Shown here: piece by piece, positions 47,045 through 56,140 of the stretch
How the letters are laid out: each line of letters opens with the position of its first letter
How positions within the stretch are numbered: the stretch's first letter is position 1
From: Anaspis maculata
Taxonomy: Eukaryota > Arthropoda > Insecta > Coleoptera > Scraptiidae
Direction of reading: 5' to 3'
Length of the DNA stretch: 64,000 nucleotides
NCBI GenBank assembly: GCA_949128115.1
Contig: OX421961.1
Span: forward strand, 125,181,050 to 125,245,049
Notes under the pieces: generated by a model
Database searches by the model: none
What the model was told of the DNA's origin: nothing
Seen by the model: the letters and a program-made list of their open reading frames with translations, nothing else
Position numbers and translations under genes: made by a program

Positions 47045-48490
47045 TAGTCCAGGAATTTTAAGCAGTTTAAATCGCAAATAGCGAACAAAAATGAAAACTA
47101 GCCGGATTTTTGTATATGAGCTCAGTTAAGCATGTAGTTCAACATACTAAAAGTCCTCAAGAATCCGGTGTGAGCTTCGGCCGTTGTGGCCTCGAGAAGA
47201 ACTTGAGGGTCAGTTTTTCGCGTATATCTCGTGAACAATAGCACTTCGGAAAAAAGTTCCCGGAAAGAAATTGTTGGAAATTTCGTTGTCTACAAGAAAG
47301 GTCCTCACACATTTCATCGTCAGTCATCTCCTTCTTCGTCAAAACACAAGAAAATAAAAATAGTCCAGATGCTCGATGCTGAAAACTGGTATGGACCTGG
47401 AGTTTTATGATGGCGGAGTGCCACTTCGTAGAGGTGTTGTTTGATCCACTCTCTTTTGGGTGAAACTTGAAGCCATCAAGATGAAATATGCCGGCGGCAT
47501 ATACAGGGTGAAATAAAAATAAAAAGTTGAACATTTGTACCTCGAGAACCAAAATAGGTGAAGACATGTAAATCGCCATTATTAATTCTAATTTCATGGT
47601 CATGAAGTCGTCATAAACTTGAATTAAATATTTTAAGCCGTTCTTGAAATATCTTCAAAAGACTGAAGTTGTTACAAAAAAAAAATTATTCTCGTCTACT
47701 TATCAGAAAAAAAGTTGACTGTGTTTTTTCTAAAATTAGTTGGTCTAGAGAGGGCTCCTCACTGTGTTTCATTTTTAATGTAATTTATCATTGTTTCGAT
47801 TCAAAACACCAAGTTTCGATTCAATATCTTGAGAATCACTGATATACGGAAAACTATTATTTTTTCGTAACGACTTCAGTCTTCTGAAGATATTTCAGAA
47901 ACGGCTCAACATATTTGATTCAAGTTTACGACGACTTCATGGTCATGAAATTAGAAATATTTTTGGCGATTTACATGTCTTCACCTATTTTGGTTCTCGA
48001 GGTACATTTGTTCAACTTTTTATTTTTATGTCACCCTGTATAAGCCGCCGGCATAGTTGGTATTGATGGCATTAAGTTTCAATCAAAAGAGAATGGATCG
48101 AACAACACCTCTACCAAGTGGAACCCTGCCATCATAAAACTCAAGGTCCGCCGTACAGTCTTCGGCATCGAGCATCTGGACTATTTAGCTTTTCTTGTGT
48201 TTTGACAAAGAAGGAGTGGACTGATGATGGAATATGTGAAGACTTTTCCTGTAGACAACACAATTTCCAACAATTTTGCTTCGAGTGCTTTTCCTCCAAG
48301 TGCCATCGTTTACGAGATAAACACGAAAAACTGATCCTCAAGTTCTTCTCGAGGCCACAACGGTCGAAGCTCACACCGGATTCTTGAGGACTTTTACTAT
48401 GTTGAACTACATGCTTAACTGAGCTTATATACAGAAATCCGGCTAGTTTTAATTTTTGTTGGCTATTTTTTCTATAATTCCTGGACTATA
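47045..48490. mobile_element. Foldback element with a second palindrome at its apex
   Basis: The left arm, 47045-47499, and right arm, 48043-48490, are inverse copies. Shared blocks include TTGAGGACTTTTA-type text, GAATCCGGTGTGAGCTTCGG, TGTGGCCTCGAGAAGAACTT and GCATCGAGCATCTGGACTAT. The arms end in GCCGGCGGCA on the left and start GCCGCCGGCA on the right. The TA-flanked palindromic element 47500-48042 sits exactly between them. Open frames in the arms mirror each other, but the differences between arms fall evenly over codon positions, so I see no coding constraint. Confidence 0.85.
47500..48042. mobile_element. TACAGGGTG-ended palindromic element nested at a hairpin apex
   Basis: The ends are TATACAGGGTG, then AAATAAAAATAAAAAGTTG, on the left and the inverse on the right with minor changes (TATACAGGGTG then ACATAAAAATAAAAAGTTG). 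The arms continue inward through AACCAAAATAGGTGAAGACA, ATTTCATGACCATGAAGTCG-like text and CTTCAGTC to near the centre. TA occurs at both borders. About 540 bp, non-coding. Confidence 0.88.
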
Positions 48491-49261
48491 TGACCATAAT
48501 TATGTGATTGAAATCCGTTCGTAACTTCTCGAGTTGATAAATGCGAAAGTTTGAGCTTGACAACGTCTTTTTTTGACAGATGTGCAAATCGTAGAATTTA
48601 CATATGCTAAATTGGTCAATTTCTGATAGTCACTTGAGATTGACCAATGAGAACAACGCTTTCCTGCGAATTCGCAATCGCAGTTCGCAATTCGCGACTA
48701 GGTATATGAATTTGGCTCAAATAAAGTATTTAAGGGGCTTGAAAACGAACTATCGGTCATAATCGTATGAAAATCGTCTGTCACTTTCTGACAGTGACAA
48801 TTCCGTTTGACAGATCACGGTGAAAAGCTTATTCTCGCTTCTCTGCTGTAGACCCTACGTGTATACCAAATTTGATCTAGATCGTTTGAACAGTTCAAAA
48901 ATGAATCGAAGGACCAAAAAAAAAAAAAAACAACACAATAGATACACGCACAGAGACAGACGGACACAGCAAAAAATAATTTTTCTTTCAACAGTATCTC
49001 GACGTTTTAGCATCTAAATAGAAAGAATAAGATCTAGAAGCGATACACATTTTCGATTTTTTTTTTGATTATCATAAATACCTTCATCTGCGATGAGAGG
49101 TGAAAATAAGAGCCGTGCTAGGAGCCATGGGAAATAGTTCAGGGAAATGCTCAGGATGTGTCGGAAAAATATTGAAAAACTCAAAACACCGAAAGATTCT
49201 TTCTTTATTCTAAAAACAATTGCAAAAGTTGCAGACGTCCTCAATGCGATGTAAGACAGGG
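48491..49261. other. No gene recognised
   Basis: A CAGAGACAGACGGACACAG tract near 48951-48970 sits beside GTATACCAAATTTGATCTAG, an inverted relative of the phrase near 29904. So this is a fragment of the same dispersed repeat type. Nothing else recognised. Confidence 0.4.
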
Positions 49262-49905
49262 AATATAATGAATAGATAGATAGATTTATTCTCACTGCAA
49301 TAAACATTGTAGGGAACGTCGGCAAAGCTTGAGGGGCCTAATGGGTATGTACAATATAAATGTATATATAAAATCAATATAACACACCACAACAATATGT
49401 ACAACAAACAATACACAAACTACAAGTTAAAATATTTACAATGCAAGATGACTGAAGTATTCTTCGACGCTATATAGCGGTCTGTTCAATAGCAGCTTTT
49501 TTACATTTTTGTTGAAGAGTTTCTCCGGTAATTTTTGAAATTCTACGGGTAGGCGATTATAGAATTTCGGTCCCCAGTAATCGATCCCTCTGGTGGAGTT
49601 GATCCGGTGAAATGGTGTTGCGAATTGTTCCCTCCTTCTGGTCGCGTAGTGGTGGTAATCGCCATTCTGTTTGAAAGTGTGCCTATGTTGGTGAACATAC
49701 CGCAGGGCGTCGAAGATGTAAAGGCTGCTCAAGGTGAGTATTTGGTGCTCCTTGAAAAGATCTCTGCAGCTCGTCCTACAGGGCACACCCACCAATGTTC
49801 TAATAGCTCTTTTTTGCAGCACGAAGACTCGTTCTACCTCAGGAGAAGCTCCCCAGAACATCACTCCATATTGCAGAATGGAATAGTTCCTGTAGAATTC
49901 TTCAA
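49262..49905 (-). mobile_element. 5'-truncated non-LTR retrotransposon (LINE), 3' end
   Basis: On the minus strand, the frame from about 49905 to 49436 reads EFYRNYSILQYGVMFWGASP, then VFVLQKRAIRTLVGVPCRTS, CRDLFKEHQILTLSSLYIF and, later, GIDYWGPKFYNRLPVEFQKL. This matches the conserved region following the reverse-transcriptase domain in Jockey/CR1-type LINEs (VLQKRAIR, SCRxLFxxxxILTLxSLYI, KFYNRLP). The frame ends at a stop at 49436. A 3' untranslated part follows and the copy ends in AATAAATCTATCTATCTATT near 49270, a short tandem tail usual for this class. The upstream reverse transcriptase and endonuclease are missing, consistent with 5' truncation. Confidence 0.9.
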
Positions 49906-50072
49906 GGGGCCGGTTTTATGGAAACTTCATGTTCAGGATTTTTGAGTCACCCTGTATAGTGCACACATTGAAGTCACGGAAAGCGGAGCGAAAAGGATTG
50001 ATTGCTCCGATTTTCGTAACGTTGGTTGTGAGAATTATTAGTGCAAGCGGTACACACCTAAAAACACATCGA

Positions 50073-51505
50073 TACTGCATTTTGGAGTGTAGTAACGAGA
50101 TTTGGTATGGGTATACTTTATACCAAGACAAGCGATTTGACCCGCAGCACTCGATATTTTGTCCCTTAGGGGGCCAATGGGGGCCCTCCAAATTTTCAAG
50201 ATGCAAGAACTTTCACATGACGATCATTGAGTATCGTCATGTATGTCATAAGTGAAGCTTACGGGTCTATTGAAAATATTTGCATCAATTGTCGTTGTTT
50301 CCGATTCATTTTTTACACTTGAAAAGAAAGTTCTTTGGCAGAGGTCAAAAAAAGTGTTTTTATTTTTTCTTCTATGCAAGGAGACGATAAATTCATATGT
50401 TCTGTTGCGTTCCCAACTAAATCGCATTCCCTGAACCTAATTATAAAGAAATTTTTCTTGTAATGGTATTTTTCAAAGAAGTGGTGACCTCTTCAGTACC
50501 TCTTTTCCAAGAGCATTTCTTTCTATGTCCCCACTGGATAACACTCGTAATTTTTGCAGGAATGGAGACCTCGAACTCTTTTCCTGGTGGTTGCGAAGCA
50601 ACATGACTCTTAAACGCCCAAGGGAGCCCAAAAAATTTTTTTTCTGCTGGGCCGTCCAACTTACGATATTTTGATTTTATAGTAGGAGAGACGCGGACCA
50701 GTATTCAATCCAGGCTGCAGGCACAGGCGATTTGGTTTCAACAGAAAATATTCTTCCATGACGTGATTTATTGCAGTACAACAAAACGCAGAGTCGTTAG
50801 GTGTAAGTAGGTATATTTTCCGGTAGAACTTATTCGCCAAGACTAGATCTTATTTATTTGCGCGTCTCCCCTACTACAAAATCAACATGCCAAAAATTTG
50901 ACGGCCCAGCAGAAAAAAAAAGTTCTAGGGCTCTCTTGTATGTTTTGAAGCCATGTTGCATGGAAATTACTAAGAAAAGAGTTCAAGCTTCTCATATCAG
51001 CGAAAATTGACAGTCTTATCCACTAGGAACATTGAAAAAAATGCTGTTGAAAAAAGTGTACTGAAAAGGTCACCTCTTCTTGGGAAAATGATATTGCGAA
51101 AAAATTGTCTTCATATTTGGGCTTACGGAACGCGATTTAGTTGGGAACGCAACAAAACATATTAATTTATCGTTTCCTTGCACAGCAGAAAAAATAAAGA
51201 CAGTTTTTTTGTCCTCTGCGAAAGAATTTTTTTTTCAAATGTGACGAATGAATCGGACACGACGACATTTGATGAAAACATTTTCAATAGACCCGTAAGC
51301 TTCACTTATGACATACATGACGATACTCGATGATCATTTTGTGAAAGTTCTTGCATCTTGAAAATTTGGAGGGGCCCCATTGGCCCCCTAAGGGACAAAA
51401 TATCGAGTGCTGCGGGTCAAATCGCTTGTCTTGGTATAAAGTACGCCCATGCAAAATCTCGTTACTGCACTCCAAAATGCGGTATGCTTTTGCGTACCGC
51501 TCCCA
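50073..51505. mobile_element. Foldback element with arms of about 640 bp
   Basis: The left arm (about 50073-50703) and right arm (about 50861-51505) are inverse copies with moderate divergence. Blocks include GCATTTTGGAGTG, CAAGCGATTTGACCCGCAGC, ATTTTGTCCCTTAGGG, TGCAAGAACTTTCA, AATAGACCCGTAAGCTTCAC, GTTGGGAACGCAACA and GGCCCAGCAGAAAAAA. The central spacer is about 155 bases. A CACCCTGTA end at about 49950 may be the left terminus, but the right side lost its counterpart or abuts the TACAGGGTG element at 51687. No gene. Confidence 0.8.
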
Positions 51506-51686
51506 CTAGCGAAAAAGCTGTTTTTTTCTCAGAGACATGCAGTTGTAATTTGGTCTCTTCAGGAAGAGTTCTCGTTACACACAATTATGAAACATTAAAA
51601 TGTGATTAGAATGAAATTCTTCGTCCGAAGACAATGTTGATTTTCACTTAATTCTCCTCCTGACCGGATGCCCTATCCCTATAGTA

Positions 51687-52974
51687 TACAGGGTGTTTTG
51701 GTGACCTTGCATAATACTTCGGGAGGTGATTCCTCTCAAGAAAATAAGTCGAAAAGTGGAAGTAACATTTTACCCTGAAATGCCTCCTAAAGGAGTTACA
51801 GCCTCGCAAAGGTTCGAAGTTAAACAAAGTTTTCGATTATTTGCTGAAAAGCCGTTAAAGTTAGGAACTTCAAATTTGGTATAGAGAAGTTTCTCAACAG
51901 TGGAAATCAGCGGCGGCGCTAGCATTTCTTGAACGGGTGGGCACAAAAAGGCACACTTTTCAGGGAGGTGGGCACTCATCCAGTTATATTCATGTTAACC
52001 TCCCATCCTTCAAACAACTTTTTTCGAGACTTTTTTTATATAAAAAAACCGTCAAGTGCAAAAAAGGTTAATTTAAAAAAAAAACAAGGGAACAACGGGA
52101 TACATTTTTATTTATTCACAATGAGTTAGCAATCGATACATTCCCAACTTTCAAAAAGTTGGAAAGTGAATGATTTCTTGTCAGGTTGGAAAATAATGTC
52201 ACTTTCGGACCACGGGCCGAAAGTGACGTATGAAGAGAGATGATCTGATCTGAACAGCTGTCGCGGAGCTCGGAGTGTTGATAGATGTGTTGTTTGAAAA
52301 GGTTGCCTATGCCTACCGGATAAAAACGTTTGACGCGAAAAACTTGAAATAAAGCTATTTATTTGCATTTAAACTGGATCATTTTGAATAAAATTCTATA
52401 CATACCACGGAGTGAAGCGTCATTACAGCCTATGGGATTTTATCTCACCTCGGCGCGCCTCGGTAATATATTGAATCCCTTGACTGTAACGACACCCTTT
52501 CCACCTCGGTATGTAATATAGGGCACGCGGGTGGACACCTATGGTTTTAGGAGAGGCACGTGCCCACCCTGGCCACCCCCTGGCGCCGTCGCTGGTGAAA
52601 ATGTACATGCAAAGTTCTAAACAAATCTAACCAGTGGCAGCGAAATTAGAGGGGATTGGGATTATGTTGAAAATTATTCATGACACGTCCGTGTTTTTTC
52701 ACTTTTACTTCAGAACGATGCATCCTACGGAAAACATGCAAGAGGAATAAAAGTTTTGGATTGAACGAATCTATCGAAACCATAAAATTTGAGGCTCTTA
52801 CCTTTGATAGTTCTTGAGCAAATAATTGAAAACTTTGTTGCATTTTGTACCTTTGAGGAGCTGTTACTCTCTCAGGGAGCACTTTAGGAAAAAATGTACT
52901 CTTTTTTTTCGACTAATTTTTTTGAGAGGAATCACCTCCCGAAGTATTATGGAAGGTCACTGAAACACCCTGTA
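51687..52974. mobile_element. TACAGGGTG-ended element with about 75-bp inverted ends
   Basis: The ends are TACAGGGTGTTTTGGTGACC on the left and, inverted, TACAGGGTGTTTCAGTGACC on the right. The match continues through TAATACTTCGGGAGGTGATT, CCTCTCAA and a TAGTCGAAAA block. TA precedes the left end. A younger hAT-type element (51908-52594) occupies its middle. No transposase frame. Confidence 0.85.
51908..52594. mobile_element. Non-autonomous hAT-like element, CAGCGGCGGCGC termini
   Basis: The left end CAGCGGCGGCGCTAGC pairs with the inverted right end CAGCGACGGCGCCAGG. Subterminal GGTGGGCAC words occur near both ends. GTGGAAAT precedes the left end (51900-51907) and GTGAAAAT follows the right end (52595-52602), an 8-bp duplication with one mismatch. 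About 687 bp. It is nested in the TACAGGGTG element. No recognisable transposase. Confidence 0.82.
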
Positions 52975-53421
52975 CCTCTACGTCACTTCTGATGCCACCC
53001 TGTATTTTGGGTGTTTGTCTTGAGTCGATAAGCCAAGCCCCCTGTCCATGGGGTTTTCTAACTGGGGCTTCGGCTCTACCTCTAATATGAGCTCTTGATT
53101 TTAAAAATCGGTCAAAAGAGAAAAATGTCCACCGGAAGACCAAAAAGTCGATTTGATTTGATATCACCCTGTAAATAAAAAAAGATGCAAAGTGCAATCA
53201 AGAAATGTTTGAAGATAAGAACTTCAGCCACATGCAAGCATGTCTTCAAATGAAAGTATGTCAAACTTATTTATGCACTAGTTTCTTCAACACCGTGTAG
53301 AAACTCAAGTTGACATTTTTCGACTTTTCAAATTATACGAGCAGACAAATATTTGATCACGTGATGCCACACCGATCCGAGCAACTTTTGCTAGACGAAC
53401 GGTCGAGATTACTCCAAGTAT
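52975..53421. other. No gene; lone CACCCTGTA ends
   Basis: Ends of the TACAGGGTG type, inverted, appear at about 52998 and 53164 without clear partners. They suggest fragments of further elements. Confidence 0.45.
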
Positions 53422-53634
53422 GTTCCGATATTCAAATCGGTTGACCAGCCGGTTGACCAATTTTTCATTGGGTGACTTTTGATACCGGGACGACAGTTGA
53501 CGTTTGGGTTAACTTTCCCTGACCGGCCGCCGAAGCTGGTCGTTGTGGTTGACAGCTAGTTAACCTTCTTCAGCCAGCCGGTCGTTCCAGTATAGTTTTC
53601 CAGGCGGTTGGTCGACCAGAACGAATATCGGAAC
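53422..53634. mobile_element. MITE-like inverted-repeat element
   Basis: Left GTTCCGATATTCAAATCGG, then TTGACCAGCCGG, is matched by the inverse of GTTCCGATATTCGTTCTGG, then TCGACCAACCGCC, at the right. The core is rich in GGTTGACC-like words, several of them inverted. About 213 bp, non-coding. Confidence 0.75.
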
Positions 53635-53947
53635 GTGTCTTCCGTATGTAAAAGTGACAGCTGACACCTGTTAGCGCTGCTAAACTGCTAACCTAACCTG
53701 TGGACTTGCAAAAGTGTGAGTTTGCATTATGTTGGGTTATTCTCACTTGATTCTTGATTATTTGTGACCGTGTCGCACACGTTACAGTACGATTCCTGCA
53801 TTCCCAATGTTCATTTAGTAAATAAACGATTTCAAAAATGTTCGGACAGGCAAAGCACATGCGTGACAAGTGAAAGTGACATGTGTCAAAAAATATCTGG
53901 GAGCTCAGTCAACAACCTCCGATGAAACCGAGCGTGCTCGGAGCTAA

Positions 53948-54013
53948 AGGGTTTAGGGTGCAGAGAGGAAAGGGGAAATTAGGGTGAGGGGTGCAGAGGG
54001 GAAAGGGGAAATT
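53948..54013 (+). repeat. Short purine-rich tandem duplication
   Basis: Two units of roughly 33 bases carry AGGGTGCAGAG and GAAAGGGGAAATT. Imperfect. No further significance seen. Confidence 0.85.
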
Positions 54014-54839
54014 GTTGAGATCGACAACAACTGTCGAGTGTTCGTGGTTCCACCACTGTTCTCAAAGGATCATGTTGCGCCCTCTGAATGAGCTTGCGAG
54101 AATACATACCATGAGGAAGGCCCAATAAACCTTTCCAATTTCAACCTCAGCTGTTGAACTTTGACAATGGCTACCGTACATTTCCGGTTGGCGCACATTG
54201 GCTGCCATATTGTCAACTCGACTGGAGTTTCAACGGTTTTTCTTTGCTTTTCTCTTCTAAGTGCAGTGATTCGATTTTGCTCTGCGTCCGTGTTACCAGG
54301 CTTTTTCATCTGCGGATATCTTTGATTCACTGAAAGTTCCAAGATTCATTATAAACGTTCGGTATGTTGGATTCCTAGAAGAATCCAAATTCAAACCAAC
54401 CTTCAGTTTCTCGCTAGCGGGCTACGAGGCCGCGCCGCACCATTCTGGGTAGTCTAGGGTCTAAGGATCCGAATGAACTAAACAACCTCACGGCTCAGGA
54501 AGGTGTTGCACGGAGCTTTCCACATGACTTTCAGCTGTCACTTTTACTAATTTAATTTTGTATCTGCCAGTTTTCAATCGGAAATGGCCTACCGTCATTG
54601 CCGAACCCTAACAGGTGAAATTATAATAGTCTCTTCTGTAGAAAATCCGTTGGTCTGTGTCATTTGAGTCTACCAGAACAACACGATGGTGAATTTTTCA
54701 CAAAAAGACGTGTTCGTCTAATCAACTACCATCAAGCACTGTCAATCTTTTTTCAATAAAGCCCTCAATGTTCGACCGTACATCGAGTATTCCAGAGCAT
54801 TCCAAGTAAATGCGGCTGTGTTGACTAGATTAACTGGCG
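54014..54839. other. No gene recognised
   Basis: Only short overlapping frames are present. No element ends were recognised. Confidence 0.4.
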
Positions 54840-55350
54840 CGCGAGAAAAACGTGACTGGAAGCTTGAGAGAAAGGCGTCGCCGTCGTCCGGAAAGAGGAC
54901 ACCCTCCTGCTGATGGTCCGCCACCGCCACCAGCACCGCCACCAAGAACGACGCTGTTTTATTGCTGCGTGTGTTTCGCGATCAATACCTGCGTCGTCTA
55001 GCCGCGTCGAGATCGTTTGCCTACAGCAGGAGCAGGAGGAAAGAGAAAGCACACTCTCACACGCCCGTACTATCCCTGCCGGCTGCGAAGGAGCGGAGTA
55101 TCATTCAGCGAGCGTGGGCTTCCCGTCCCGACGCTGCTGGAATTCTTCGTTTTTTTCTGCGCCACTTTCCACACAGTCAAACGGCGGCAGTATGGAGAAC
55201 GCGGCGGTGGTGGTGGTGGTGGTGTGGAGGAGGAGAAGCGACGCCCCGAGGTCATGGACCTCCGACACCACCACCAAGTTTAACGCGTAACCCTGACCTT
55301 ATGTATCCGGGCTATCTCCCAACCGCGCCACAACGGGCCTTATCTGAATC
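54840..55350. promoter_or_regulatory. GC- and CpG-rich patch, possible 5' exon or promoter
   Basis: The composition shifts abruptly to GC- and CpG-rich, with CCACCGCC and GGTGGTGG repeats. Long overlapping open frames in several phases (for example 54913-55290 and 54962-55363) are a by-product of this composition and have no domain. Like the patch at 26926-27330 it may mark the start of a gene, but no linked coding exon was found. Confidence 0.3.
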
Positions 55351-56131
55351 GCAAAGATCGTAACCCAATGTGTGAGCGAGAGTAAATAATACAGCCTCGA
55401 GTCCGAGAAACTGCCATTTATCGCGCCCGCGCCTGTTGAAAGGAAAAAATATGCCAGACCATTAAAGTGGCGTACACCCAAAGTCGGGAATTTATAGGTT
55501 TCGGGGCAGATCCGCAGATAGCGTCTTTAGATACGACGACGGCACATCTTTTAACGCCAAAAATGTCACACATAACACAGGATCGTTTTTACAGAGCTCC
55601 TTGCGGAGAAAAATCCCTTTATCAAACTGTTGATCTGGGGATCGCCTTGAAAATGTGGTTGGTATCTACGCTAATAGATCTCTTTAGGCGAAAGTTATAC
55701 TACATGATGACGAGGGTACCGGTATTCTCTCGCCAAATCGTTCCTTATCACGAAGTAACAAACTCACGTTCCACTGATAGTTAGGCAATGAATAAGCTGC
55801 AAATGTCAAAATATCAAGATGGTGTGAATGTCCAAATTCAAGATGGCTGTCGAAAAGTGCAATGTAGGCGTTTGACACAAGTTTCTTTTGAAACTTATCA
55901 AAATGACAGGACCCAAGACCAGATTTTGGAAAACCGTTGTTGAAAATACTGCTACGAACTCGGTTACGAATTTGCGCTGGGTACTTTTTATAATTGAGAG
56001 AGAACGTTTGAACACAAACTATTCACTATTGCGTACTTCTCATTCACAAATCACACAAATTGTCGCACTTGAATATCTTAGCCCTGATCTTTCGGCAATA
56101 TTCCAGGCATCTTCTGGTATATTTTAGCATT
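55351..56131. other. No gene recognised
   Basis: AT-rich. Short frames only. An AAATTCAAGATGGCTGTCG phrase near 55838 resembles the AAGATGGCGGCC words of other repeats in the window. Confidence 0.4.
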
Positions 56132-56140
56132 GGCCGCCAC

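Noticed and set aside
47157..48387. Mirrored open frames in the two foldback arms sharing a peptide with FSCVLTKKE and KFFSRPQR
   Set aside because: Comparing the arms codon by codon, the differences are spread about evenly over first, second and third positions and change amino acids freely. The shared peptide reflects DNA-level similarity of inverted copies, not protein constraint.
54913..55363. Long overlapping frames of 125 and 133 residues in a GC-rich patch
   Set aside because: GC-rich DNA lacks stop codons by composition. The products are low-complexity and no frame is favoured.
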